Shown here: positions 12,567-24,266 of the stretch, in pieces | Position numbering within the stretch: position 1 is the stretch's first letter | Layout: the number at the start of each line of letters is the position of its first letter | Origin: Guillardia theta CCMP2712 | Lineage: Eukaryota; Cryptophyceae; Pyrenomonadales; Geminigeraceae | Direction of reading: 5' to 3' | DNA length: 46,869 nucleotides | Assembly (NCBI RefSeq): GCF_000315625.1 | Contig: NW_005434492.1 | Coordinates: forward strand, 1-46,869 | The notes under the pieces: model-generated | What the model was told of the DNA's origin: nothing | Databases searched by the model: none | Seen by the model: the letters and a program-made list of their open reading frames with translations, nothing else | Program-made: the position numbers and the translations under genes

Positions 12567-13198
12567 CCCCGTAGAGTTGAGAACAAAAGCGAAGAGGACA
12601 ACAACTCGAATCCAAGATGTAATCGTGTAAAACAAGATCCCTCCCTCCTCTCCTCTAACGCCTCTCTGCCATTTGGCCACGCAGAAACCACTCATGTAAC
12701 CGTACGGTAACTGTCATATTCCCAGTGCCGGATGGCCGACTCGGACCGAGACCGCCGGACTCGGCCGGGCCGGGCCCACAGCGCGAACCATCTGGACATG
12801 TGCTAGGTGACTGAAAATCATACCAAAACCAGTATTGAGTGAAAAAATTGTATTGAAGAGTTGGGAAAGTCAGAGGTGACATAAGTTGAGTGTCTCTTCG
12901 CATGTCCCGCAAGAGGAGCCTGGTGACCGAGCAGTGGGTTGCTATGGTTATGAATCGAAAGACAGACCATGAGGGAGCAAGCGATTAGTCGACCCCCCGA
13001 TGGGTGACCGTCCTGGTCTAGCAGAAGCTTGTGGGAATGTGGGAGGAAGCCCAGGACGTGGTTGCATGGAAAGAAGATGAGAGAGCCTGAAGTTAGAGTG
13101 CATTCACAACAACCCCAAAGTCGATATGAATCGGCAGACCGACTCTGCGAACTGGAAGGACCTCGCTCAGATAACAACTCAACCCAATTGTTGACGTT
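12567..13198. other. divergent intergenic region with a GC-rich patch
   Basis: It lies between the divergently transcribed HBS1 and collagen-like genes, so it probably holds both promoters; no TATA or other motif can be assigned. About 12726-12785 is a GC-rich patch built of ccggcc, cgggcc and gactcgg words, resembling patches near 23205 and 31470. Open frames here on either strand show no domain. Confidence 0.6.
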
Positions 13199-15758
13199 GA
13201 TGTCTTGCCAGGTATTGACCATGCGGGCTGGAAGGACGGCAGTACTTGGAGGAGCGTTGTTCTCGGCCGCCCTCCTTGTGGTGGTCTATTCTACCCGCTT
13301 GGTATGCACTTATGACTGAGACATGGTTCTAACTTTTTGACCAGTACTTGTTTGGAAACAATCAGAAGTCGGTAATCTGAGCATGGTCGGGTGACATCCA
13401 TGACAATTTCATTTTTTCAGGAATCCTCAAATTTATTGCTTGAGGATGAGACATCAACAGACTTGTACTCTTCTGCAACCAAAAGCGAGCTGGCAATGAT
13501 CCTACATCTCTGGATTTCTATAGTTGACATATTAACTCCAGGAGGCAAGAATTCGAGAAATTTTAGCAAAAGAAAAGGTTTTGTTTCATGAGCTTTTTTC
13601 AGTCCTATTGAACAGTTGGAAACAGAGGCTGATGGAGAAAATTCGTAACCGCGTCAAGCAGCATCAACACGTCAAGATAAAGATCACAGCTGGACAGATT
13701 GGATCGAAGGGTCCTCCAGGACGGCGAGGTTACCCCGGCATACGCGGATTCCAGGTGTAGAGTGAGCAAAAGGATGAGAAGATATGAGTTAACCCGGTTC
13801 TTGACAGGGACCCCGTGGAGCGCCTGGGGCACGAGGACGGCGGGGCCCCCCAGGTGATGAAGGTCCGCCAGGCATTCAAGGCCCTAAGGGGATGGATGGC
13901 AAACCGGGTCCATCCGGAGCTCCAGGAGACACAGTGAGAGCTTTAAGCCGTGACGTGCTTAACTGGTCTCTCACATGTGAATGCAGGGGCTGCGCGGACC
14001 TCGAGGGCCAATAGGCAGGAGGGGCGTGGAGGGACCGAGAGGAGACGAAGGTCCCAAGGGAAAAGATGGGAAGCCTGGAGCTCCAGGCTTGCCTGGGCCT
14101 CAAGGCATGGCAGGCAAGGGGTTGGACGGTGAATTCCTGACGTTAGGCGCTGAGATGTCACATAGGAGCATCAGAACTTCAGGCGAAGCGAGGAAAGCAA
14201 GGACCGCCAGGTCCTCCAGGGCCGCCGGGACGAGATGGAGACGCGGTGTTGATATCATGCTTGTTGATTAGCTAATCATGAAGGCTAATGGATTCATAGG
14301 GTTTAAGAGGTGATAAGGGAGGAAGAGGAATGGCAGGTCAGGACGGCAGCCCTGGAAGAATCGGAGATGCGGGGCAATCAGGATTGAACGGGAAAAGTTT
14401 ATGCCAAGTATCCTCCAACACTGGCCAAAATCTTTGCTGTGGGGAAAGTGGCAAATTTGAGCAAGAGGGAGAGTCAATTTATGTCAACATTGACACTTCA
14501 AAATGCGAGTTTGCGACACAGCCAATATACTTCACAAGTTTATATGGAAAACACTCCAACGGACTGGTTTTCAGTGAGGACAATATTGTAGAAACAGAAA
14601 ATCATCGGGTTGACAAGAAACACCTCAAAGTTTACTTGAGAAGCAGAGAAACGTTGGACCTCGATGAAATACGATCGCATGGCTGGAGTCTCAAGTATCC
14701 TAATGGATGCTTTTTTCCGGTGTGAAACTCTGTGCACAGGTGGTGTGGAATGGGAATCAGCCTTGCAAATCGTCCGCAGAAGCTGAGCATGTGCTGCGGC
14801 AGCACAGATAGCTCAGAGTGGAAGGCTTGGAAGAGTGGCTTAAGCACTAGGGTTGATACATCCGGGTGCGTCCGAGAAGCAGGTGGTTGTTTTGACAGTT
14901 ACCTGACTTGATGCTCCAGATGCGATTTGAGCAATGTAGGGGATGCTTCTCAGGGAGCGCCATTTTACTTTGCTTCACTCTCGGACACTTCTTGCGGTTC
15001 TGAGCTGCGTTCGTCTGAGCATTGCGTAGCAAAGGTAGACTGCGAGATTCTCTTCTTCCCTTTGCCAACGTTTTGTCCATGATCGCTAGGTTTATGGGTT
15101 CAACGGGATCCATGCACCAACCAAGGACGGCTTCACAGTGAAGATCCAACCAGTAGCAGGGGAGCAGAGCCTATTATCATCCAATGCTAGGAAAGATGGA
15201 TGGAAGCTGAATTGGTGTGCCGTGAGCGAGGTGCCACATTCCTACTCCCGTCAAGAGGGATTTCCATGTAACTCATCATCTTCTGGTCACACCTCGTATT
15301 TCTGACGCTCTGGCTACTTAGGTACGAATCCAAGAGTGCTGGCTGGTAATGGCAAGCAACACACCCTATCCAACTTCGGTCAGATATGTTGCGGGCAGAG
15401 CAGGTGACACCCCATGCAATGGTTGCTCGGTTCACCAACATCTCGACGCAGCACGTCATCGTGGGAGGGAGCAGGGTCAGTTGCTATCAAGTCGAAGATT
15501 GATACCTCCTCGTGCAAGTTCGAGAAATCTTCATTCGTACTGACCAACATCCGAGGGGAGGGCCCCGTGGATCGTGTCTCCGGTACCACTGCCTGGTCCC
15601 ACACAAACAAGGAGAATGAGCTGACGTGAGTCACGTTGATGGACGTAAAGAGTACTGACAACGACTACAGGGTCTATGCCTACACGCGTGGTAAGTACAA
15701 GTTCTACAACGCACAGCAATACAATTGGCAGATTCAGTGGTGCGCTATTGGCAAGTGA
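13199..15758 (+). CDS. membrane-anchored collagen-like protein with three C-terminal cysteine modules
   Basis: It starts [18 protein letters not shown] (or at the inner Met, 13221) with a hydrophobic segment [13 protein letters not shown], a signal peptide or type II anchor. A short charged coiled-coil-like region follows ([33 protein letters not shown]). A collagen helix then runs for about 36 uninterrupted Gly-X-Y triplets, a break ([12 protein letters not shown]), and about 17 more triplets ending GQSGLNGKS. The triplet exon 13808-13933 is exactly 126 bases (14 triplets). It and the exons beginning near 13987 and 14301 start with a whole Gly codon. The C-terminal part has three copies of a module with the pattern CCG-x-S, then (I/V)DTS-x-C, a P/F-x-YF-x-SL-like strand, and GW-x-L-x-[50 protein letters not shown], and [24 protein letters not shown]. 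The 45-nt intron at about 14672 restores SLKWCGMG. It ends WCAIGK, TGA 15756-15758. Inferred role: trimeric surface or matrix protein. Confidence 0.85.
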
Positions 15759-16778
15759 AGCAACGGTGTTTCATATCGATCAATTGACCTTTACACGCGA
15801 CAACGACGAACATTTTGAAATAAGATTTCAGAAATCCGATCGATTAAAAATCCACTTGCAATCATCTTTTCACATTTGCGGCGAAGGGCTTTGCCTACGA
15901 TCTCCTCCTCCTTGCATAACTATCTCAAACGAAGCCATGCTTAAGGTTTTGACGAACCCATGCGCTCATGCCATTACTGCTTTCCATTACTTTCATCTGC
16001 ACATCAAATCATTTCAGCTAAAAGCGGGGCGTATAAACTTTCTTTTGATGATGCCTCGCACGGACGAATTCGAGCAACAGGTCTCGCACATCTGGAGGCT
16101 CTTTAGAACACTCAGAGCCTCAAGCTCTGCGATCTAGGAAAACCTGTGTCGGACCCTGTCGCGCGGCAATCACGAGACAGTTGCCGAAAGAGCGTGTGAA
16201 CCTCGGCCCGGTCATAGTTCAGGAGCCGCTATAGTCTCTTGTAAACTTGAGATGGAGCATGAGATCAAGAAACCTTGAGAGCTTGCGTCCCTTTTACTTC
16301 ACTGCTTCTCCCTTTCATTTGCTTTAGTCGCAGGCTCAAAACTATCTATGCTCGCTATACCTCCATCCTTCAGCCGCTTTCGGACAACGGACTTCAGACA
16401 ACAAAGAAAATCTCAGAAAGTCCGTAGGATATGCATAATGTGCACCTGATCGTTGATGGGCGAGCCTCGATCACTCACGCTCCGCTCTTTCAACGCCCTG
16501 GACCTTCTCTTGTCCCCCTTGAGTTTTCTGTGACTTAACGACACAGGGAAGGGGCGGCTCGCTAACCAGTGGGTTGGGAGGAGGTGATGGTTCAGGAGAA
16601 GCTTCTCGCATGCGCTCTTGCGAAATTTCGAAGAAGCGGCCCCATGGCACCTTGATCAAGCCGCTGCTCCCTCCTTCTCCGGCCATTCCGCTCTTACTTG
16701 CACTACCCTACCACCCCACTTCCACCCTGACCACCCCACCCCTCACGAAGTTGGATTCCTCTATCAACGGACTACCCG
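15759..16778. other. intergenic, no gene seen
   Basis: The open frames crossing the first 380 bases are extensions out of the collagen-like gene and have no domain. 16690-16770 is C-rich (repeated ccaccc, cctacc) just before the next gene. No RNA gene or clear promoter element was recognised. Confidence 0.55.
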
Positions 16779-18446
16779 ATGGGGAATGGCAGGGGTTGCC
16801 TAGTCGTGGATGGCAGGGGCCGCGTGATCATAGCGTGTGGATGCGGAAGAGAAGATGTCCCCTTCATCCCATCCAGACTTGCCCGCCTTCTCATCGCTGT
16901 TTCAGGCCTTGCAGGACGGGAAGTATGCTCTCAGGCTGAGATCGCAGGCCTTAGAGTAGAAATCGTAATGAGGAAACAATTCATGGTAGTTCTGATCCCG
17001 TACAGTCAGGGACAAGTGATTATGAACATAGAAGCGCTTCATATCGCACACATGCTGGAGCTGATGTACAAGAGTTACTTTGAGAGAGAACAAGACGTTC
17101 GTGAGGATAACGGCTACTGCGCTCAAACAGAGCTGAGCGATCAGATTGAACTTGAGGTCAGTGACAACGCGCAGACTCTTCCAGCTTTCCTCGAGTTTCA
17201 AAATTCATATCTAGCAAACACTCTGCTGGAAGAGCCAGCCTGCAAGAAGTGGCTGCTCCCCCTTGCAAACTTGGAGTGGATATTTCAAGTCGATCTCATA
17301 TCTGCTGAATGTTCACAAAGATTTTTGACATTAAACGGCCCAGAGCACAAAGATGGCATGTGCAGTATCTGCAAAGCAACCACATGCAGCACAAAGTTTT
17401 GGTCGCACGTGTTTGACAAGGTCTTGGCATTGACGGTGGACTCGAAGAGAAGCATTCAACCCTTTCAGTGGAACTTACCGACCCATCACGACCACGAGCT
17501 TAGCATCTTCTTGCAGCCCGTTGAAGCTCGCGCGTGTGGGTTCTCTTTGTGTCTGGTCGTGTTGATGATGCAGGGAGACCTCTGGGCTCTTGATAGGAAA
17601 GCCGCCAAGGTTGACAGTAGGAATCACGATCTCTACAGCCGCCTCCAAGAGAGGATGGAGGTGGTAGCGGACGCCATCGCCGTGGCTTTCCCTTCCTCTT
17701 TCGGGGTCGATGACGAGAGATTATTGTCAAGCCACAAGATTCTCATGCCAGTCCCTCCCAAGCGGCAGAAGAGCAAGGATGCGACAGGATTGAGCAGCAA
17801 CCCCTTCCGCGCTCGTCATCTCAAAGAGCCGCACCCCGCGATGAAAGGCGATGATGGCGAAGCATTAGCTGTACATGCCAGTCAGGAGCTCCGACCAGAC
17901 ATAGAGAAGCGCGCGAGGGAGCAAGACAAGGTATTTGTAGTCCTTCATGTTGGTTCGGTGACTCGGTGGTCAAGGTTGCGGGAGCAGTAGCGGGCGAGCG
18001 GTCACAAACCTTACGATCCTCGAGGCTGTGGCAGGACTTTGGGTTCACGTCGCCACGAAAGCAAGACGTTCAGTCAGACACAAGGTGAGGCCTTCAGCCG
18101 CACCATCACCTCCTCCTCCTCTCCGTCATCATATCACCATCACCGCCTTCTCTATGTTACCACCAACTGCACCTGTTTGTCCTCCTCCTGCTTCTGCATG
18201 GTGAGAGATTCTTGTCCCAGCCCCTTCGACCTTGTCGAGCTCTATAAGGGAACTCCCGAGAAGTCTCGTCGCACGCACAGTTTGCGATCACCTCAAGCCG
18301 AAGAGATCGAGTCCTCGAGGGAGGTTGGGGGCAGCGACTCTCTGACTTTGCCAATGGACCTCGAGCAGTCCAAGGAGGAAGACGCTGCTGTGCTTGTGTC
18401 ACCTGCTACCAATCTCTCGAAGAACCTTGACAACATCATGCTGTAG
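16779..18446 (+). CDS. unrecognised protein, possibly longin-like at the N-terminus
   Basis: One long exon (16779 to about 17931) followed by two short ones. The first part is alpha/beta-like with hydrophobic strands and a helix-rich stretch: GCLVVDGRGRVIIACGCG, LRVEIVMRKQFMVVLIPYSQ, then IEALHIAHMLELMYKSYF. That order recalls longin-type trafficking proteins (Mon1/Ccz1/Fuzzy class), but I cannot confirm it. The middle has a Cys cluster (CSICKATTCS) and several amphipathic helices; the end is basic and Ser/Pro-rich (PVPPKRQKSKDATG). After the intron beginning gtatttg near 17932 the frame continues RSQTLRSSRLWQDFGFTSP, then SPFDLVELYKGTPEKSRR and an acidic Ser-rich tail ending NLSKNLDNIML. The final AG|C junction fits the phase exactly. 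No signal peptide or transmembrane segment is evident. The start at 16779 is the first in-frame ATG; an upstream exon is possible. Confidence 0.6.
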
Positions 18447-18712
18447 CGACATATTCTATCCTCATCCCCGTTTGAACTCTAGCGCTCTCCACTAGATCTC
18501 CTTTTTTGCCTTTTGACTTGCTAACTTTCTGTCTCCATCTAGATTTTTTCCCGTGTTACATTCCAGAGAATTTGTGTATATTAGTTCGATTTCTTCCTGT
18601 TGAAATTACATAGGCCTGAATTAGTCTTGCTGACTCCGAGTCATCAAGCATCCAAGCGCAGCGGAAGTTAGGTTTCCTTGCTCCATCGATGAGGGCCCAG
18701 GGTCAGCTCTTC
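18447..18712. other. convergent intergenic region
   Basis: It separates the tail-to-tail 16779-18446 gene and glycogen phosphorylase, so it contains both 3' UTRs. T-rich stretches occur at about 18500-18600. No separate gene is seen. Confidence 0.6.
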
Positions 18713-21700
18713 TGGTGATCGCTCTCGAGGATGATAGGGTCAACCTGCCTCTACCTCACCTCTTGCTCACCTCCTGCATCTCAACGCACCTTCCAGATGT
18801 CTTCCGCGTATTGCCTTATGGTGTTGTCGCTGCTGAATTTCGCCATCCCAGCACAGCACAAGATCGACTTTCTCGTCCATTCCTCGGGCTGTTGCCAAGT
18901 CCTTGAGAGCAATCAAAGTCAAGTCGGGCTGGTCATCGAGTGCAGAAGGTCCACCTGTCAACCCGTGCCTGGGCTTCCAAATACGAGCCGAAGTCAACGC
19001 CCACGAGGTACTGATCCCTCTCGCTCCTCAAGGACTGTCGGGGTCAAGATAAGCAGGAGGACTTGAGGGTGCGAGGGAGGGAGGAAGTGTGAAGATGATT
19101 CAGCATCATACCTCGAGAAGGTCCTCGAACTGACTTGGGGGACCAAAGTCGCCTTCCCGGATTCTCGACAACTTGACAACCTGTCACAAGACAAGAAAGG
19201 AGAAGAGTAACTCACGGCATTGTAAAATCTCGGGTCCACACTCCAGCTGCAACATTGATTTCTCTGTTCCTTTCGGATCTACGAGCCAAACGAGTCACAA
19301 GCCAACACAGTCAAGATCAGTCCCACCCTCTCAACGTCTTGGGCTCGACTTCCGAAGATGAAGACGTTGTCCTCCCCGACCTACTGTCATCGTCACCCTG
19401 GCAACTCCTCACCCGAATCCCTTCCATCACCTCGCGTCGAATCTCTGCCGTAGCGCCGTCGAGAGTGGCCAACAACAAGCATCCGTTCATTGCAAACTTC
19501 ATGTTGCTCGTGCCTGAAATGGCTCATGACAAGGAGGTGCGAAGGATAACTTCCACGTACCACTGGCCTCAGTCCCAGCAGTTGAGAGATGCTGAAGAAA
19601 CACAACAGATTACATCACGACCACCAACAGCCTTTGGTTGAAACTCGCTGATGTACCTGACTGATGTCAGAACCGGGGATGATGATCTCTGCAAGCTTGA
19701 CGTTGTAGTTCGGTATGAAAACAACCTTGGCGGAATCTCAGCCAGGTAGAAGTAAACAATCAATCATAAAGCACCTTGAGGAATTGATTGGTATCCTTGT
19801 CTGCGTTGACAACTTTGGCAACGTGCAGTATTAGCTTCAGAACAAGCTGTCGATGTTCATCAGGTGTGAGTGACCGCATCTTTGACCTCACCTTCGCCAT
19901 GTAATATCCCGGTGCCGCTTTCCCGCCTAGGATGAAAGCGCGAGGAACGACAGCTCCTGAATGTACCCACCCGTCAGACACCTCTCCTGCCACGCGTCAT
20001 GCCGCACCCAACAGCCCGGGCGCGTCTCGCCGCATGCGTTTCAGCTCCGAGTACCGATGAATGATCCCAACAACGTTGAGGAGCTGCCGTTTGTACTCAT
20101 GGATTCGTTTCACCTGCCATTGAATTCGTCGCTTTCGCAGCAGCAACACATCTTATCACCTGTACGTCGTAAAGCATGTCGAGGTCGAGTTTGACCCCGC
20201 ATTCCTTGTCAATCAGCATAGCTAAACGCTGCTTATTTCCTCGCTTCACGGCACGCCATTGCTCTTGCAGCTTGGAATCATTGCAAGTACTTCTCAGACG
20301 TCGCAGCAGGGACATATCCCAACACCAGGAGTCTGACGCGCATGCCAAGGACAAAAGTTTTGACAAGGCAGGGTTGGCCTGCTGCAACCATCGCCTCGGG
20401 GTAACACCATTCGTTTTGTTTTGAAACTTGTGATCCCATAGCTCGTAAAAGACCCTGAAAAGACCTTGCTTCAAGATCTCCGTATGCATTTCTGCAACCC
20501 CGTTGACATATTTTGAGCCCACGATGGCCAGGTGTGTCATCCTGACAAGCTTTTCTCCGTTGACACCATCCTTTCCAGCTCCAGGCTCCTCTATGATGGA
20601 CATCGCTGCAAGTCTGCTTGTTTCATCCGGCCAGCGCAGGCTGACTAGCTGGAGAAATCGGTGATTTATTTCCCAGATGAGTTGCATGTGCCTTGGAATT
20701 AGACGTTCGATCATGCTCACACTCCATTTCTCCAACGCTTCAGGCAGCACGGTGTGATTGGTGTAATTGAAGATGTTGGTCGTTATGTCCCATGCCTGAT
20801 CCCACGGCAGGTCCTCCTCGTCTAGGAGGATGCGGAGCAGCTCAACAATGCCCAGCGCCGGGTGAGTGTCGTTGAGTTGGATGCAGACATGCTTTGCAAG
20901 GTCAATGATAGACTCTTGTGTCTTGCTAAATCTCGCCAGGATGTCACGGATAGTGGCAGCGACAAGGAAGTACTGCTGCTTGAGCCGGAGCTCTTTCCCG
21001 CTGTAGGAAGAATCGTTGGGATATAGCACTGAAGTGATGTTTTCACTCCTTTGTCGCGCGTCGAGAGCTCCCTGGTAATCTCCTTCATTGAAAAGTTCCA
21101 TGTCAAGTTGGCGTGTCGGCCTAGAAGCCCATAGCCTCAGGTTCAACGTGTTTCTCGTTCTATGACCAGGAATCAGGTTGTCGTAAGCGACTGCCTGTAC
21201 CAAATCTCCTCCTTCCCAGCAAGACTTGATCCTCCCATTCACTTGTACCAAGTTTACATGTCCGTAGAATCGAATCGAATACTGCACGTCAAGCCTTTCA
21301 ACCTCCCATGGATTCCCGTCGGTCAACCAGCAGTCGGGAAGTTCAATCTGGCTATCGTTGTGGATTCTCTGTCAAACGTTCATTCGAGGATAGACAAGAG
21401 GGTATTGCTGCAAACCTGCTCGAAGAGGCCATAAGAGTACCTCAGGCCATACCCCCATGCGGGATAATTGAGTGTCGCCAAAGAGTCCATGAAGCACGCA
21501 GCAAGTCTGCCGAGGCCTCCATTGCCAAGTGCCGCGTCCTTTTCCTGAACATGAAGGAATTTTACTATCGTGCTCGAAGAAGAGAATTGAACGGCACAAC
21601 CTCCTCATACAGTTCTTCCAGTTGAAACCCCAGCTCATCGAGAGCTTCGCTATACTTGCCCACCAAGCCCAAGCTACAAAAGCATGAAAAGATTGAACTC

Positions 21701-22417
21701 GCAAGCCAAAGATGAAACACAGCACCTGTGAACACAGTTCGACAATGTTCGACCCATCAAAAACTCGAGTGAAAGGTAATAGACTCTCCGTGCTCGCACA
21801 TCATCAAAGAGCTATGTTGGCAGTCAGCACAGTCTCAAAAACTCTTATACATGCATCACTTGTTCAGTATCATTGAACCTTTCAACCATCCTATCTCGAA
21901 GCGAGTGCGCTGTAGCCTGCACTTTTAGTGAGACATCGATGGAAGCAAACAATAATGTACAAATGATACAGAAATGATTTGTGTGATTCAGTACCTGGAA
22001 AGCATGCTTTTTCGCAAAGTTGAGTCTAGTACATGCCAGAGTGTATTCCACATGCCTTACTATCTCTCTTTGAATCGAGACTTTATCCTCCGGAATACAT
22101 TCCGACATGAGCCTCCATAAGAGATCAAATCGTCCGGTGGAACAGTGTTGTTGAATGTTCTCAAAGCTCGGCAATCTTCGCTTTGCTGCCTCTTGCAAGC
22201 TCGAGTCTCGTTTAGTTCGATCATCCTGTTGCGCTTGTGGATGGGACGAGGCCCTTGGAAACGGACCTCCCTTCCAAGGTATGTGATCCACCTCTTCCTC
22301 ATCCGAATCCACTAGGTGGGTCCTCGAGCCTCCTACATCTTGATTGGACGCGTTTCTGCTCAATCCCGACCAGCTCTGAAAGGAATCATCGAGGTCAAGA
22401 ACGTCTTCTGCTGACAT
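18713..22417 (-). CDS. glycogen/starch phosphorylase (GT35)
   Basis: It releases glucose-1-phosphate from alpha-1,4-glucan. The N-terminus is [18 protein letters not shown] (an in-frame Met also at 22429), then [20 protein letters not shown], the family's N-terminal helix. After introns come [36 protein letters not shown] and [15 protein letters not shown]. The long exon 20097-21326 carries [86 protein letters not shown] and [17 protein letters not shown]. Minus-strand exons further on give [59 protein letters not shown] (PLP-Lys motif, split by an intron), [11 protein letters not shown] and [16 protein letters not shown]. The C-terminal end is ambiguous: an acceptor at tcaccag gives WKKS and stop at 18713, and other acceptors would extend to 18668 or 18621. 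No signal or transit peptide is visible, which suggests a cytosolic enzyme unless an upstream exon was missed. Confidence 0.93.
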
Positions 22418-22429
22418 GGCCACGTTCAA

Positions 22430-22885
22430 TCCTTCTTCCTTTCATGCAAGTTGCCTCGCGATTCCGGAAATTCATAGTAGGATATCCAAGCTTTGCATGA
22501 TTCTAACACTTCAATTTGAAAGTGTTAGGACGTTGTCATGAAAACGACAATCCACATTCAATGCAAGGCATCATCATCCTCTATCAACGTGCAAGAGTCT
22601 AAGCTGCTATAGTATTCAATTCAAAGACGTGGTCAAGAGCAGAGCAAAAATACATTGCAAGATCCGCTAGAGTTGACTTATTTTCTCATCGAACAAAGAG
22701 GTGTTTATCATAAGTCTATGCCCTTTTTTAACCATCTTCTCTCCCCTTCTTATCTCTCCTCCTCTCTTTCCTCTCTTTCCACCTTTCTTTCCTTCTCTGT
22801 CTGTCTGTCTGTCTCTGTCTCTGCCTGTCTCTGTCTCACTCACTCACTCACTCACTCTGTCTTTCTGTCTCTCTCTGTCTCTCTG

Positions 22886-22917
<32 letters not shown>

Positions 22918-24266
22918 CATCTCTCCCCCCCCCCCACCCCCCCCTCTCTCTCTCCCTCTCTCCCTCTTCCTCCCTCCCTCTCTCCCACTCCCTCTCTCCC
23001 TACTCTTTTCCTCCTCCTCCTCCTCCTCCTCTTCCTCGTCTTCCGAGGAAACTTCATGCATTGCAGCACGATGAATCCGATCCCTTCTCAGCGGACATTG
23101 GCAAGGAGTCGTTGTGGGAACTGCTACAGATCTGCAACGATATCTATCGTGCACTCGCGTATCATATCTGATACACCGTGACTGCACTCACTGAGTCAGT
23201 GAGGCTCCGAAGTTGCCGGCCCGCCTGGGACTCGTGGCGGCCGGGCTCTCAGTCCGACATCTAGGCTATGGTCGGCGGTCATTCAGTCTGACCGAGCCTG
23301 AGATGACCGGCCCGGCCCGGCCGGGTTACCCGACGGCACGGAGCGCCGGCGGCGCCGCCCCGGCGGAGGCCCGGCCGCCGGGCGGCCGCCACCGCGGCCC
23401 CGGCCGGCGGCCCCCGGCGACTGCCAGTCCTGGAGTCGGATCCGCGGCTTCGGAACCGTAAACCGCCGGGCGAGTCGGAGTCGGCGCACTGCGGCACTTC
23501 TTACATCGTGACGCTGCTTGAATTTTAATTTTAACTTTGACTGAGTAAAACTGAGACTGAACGCCTGAGTTAAAGTCTAGGCGGTTCAACGGTTGCCAGG
23601 CTTCTCTGACAGTGAGCTCGGAGCCTGTGAGTCCCGTCCGGGCCCGGGCCGGCGGCCAGCGGCAGCCTGGACTGTCCGCCGGAACAGAGTCAAGTTCTCT
23701 GAGCACTGTGACGGTTCCGACGCACTCTCCTGATTGTCCTCGTACTGATTTTCAAGTAACTTGACCGTTATTTTTGAGCCTGGCCAGTGCCAGCCTGCTC
23801 TCGTTTTCTTTTCTGAAAGTTCTCGCCGTGTGGCCTGTGCGACAGTGTCACTGAGGCCCGGTCAAGCCTCCTCGCCGTCGACTCTCCTGATTGTCCTCGT
23901 TCTGACTCGATTTTTAACCCGGTTAACTTTGCCGGCCCAGGCATGATTGACCGGGCCGCTGCGGCCGGGCCGCCGCCGAAGGAACTTCGGAATGCCAGAC
24001 GCATACCGGAACGCACCCGCGATGATTGCAGCCGGCGGGAGGCCTTGAGCTGATGAAAGATCCTGGACCCGGACGAGGAGGAGGAAGAGAAGTTGGAGGT
24101 AGTCCTGCATGGAGGAGCGGGAAGTTTGGAACAACGAAAGATTCAATCAAAATTGACAAAAATTAAGAAAGGTTCAGGAACCTTGTGAGTTCTTGAATGT
24201 GCTCTTACGAGACTTCTGCTCAATAATGTACACATTGGCCATCGCATCTTGTGAATCCATCTTCAT
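22430..24266. other. non-coding region with low-complexity and degenerate GC-rich repeats
   Basis: 22430-22700 shows nothing identifiable. 22735-23045 is pyrimidine microsatellite DNA. About 23205-23480 and 23620-23680 are very GC-rich, with words such as cggcccggcc and gccgccg. Between 23700 and 23960 a partly duplicated segment occurs: ctcctgattgtcctcg is present at about 23727 and again at about 23884, each followed by a related tail. This looks like decayed repeat DNA. The open frames inside it have extreme composition and are not credible genes. Confidence 0.6.
22735..23045. repeat. CT-rich microsatellite complex
   Basis: Consecutive blocks of (ctgt), (cact), (ctctgt), ctctc, a C-run near 22925-22945, (ccctct) and (cct/ctc) units. 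The plus strand is almost entirely pyrimidine. Long open frames here encode only Ser/Leu/Pro or, on the other strand, Arg/Glu runs. Confidence 0.95.

Noticed and set aside
12818-13222. 134-residue minus-strand frame upstream of the collagen-like gene
   Set aside because: No recognisable domain; it overlaps the collagen start and is probably chance.
15676-16137. 153-residue plus-strand frame at the end of the collagen-like gene
   Set aside because: It overlaps the true last exon in another frame and has no homologous features.
22655-23187. Long open frames over the CT microsatellite on both strands
   Set aside because: They encode only Ser/Leu/Pro or Arg/Glu runs and follow the simple repeat in every frame.
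23213-24159. Short frames in the GC-rich patches, some with signal-like starts
   Set aside because: Gly/Arg/Pro/Ala composition follows the base bias and frames exist on both strands at once.
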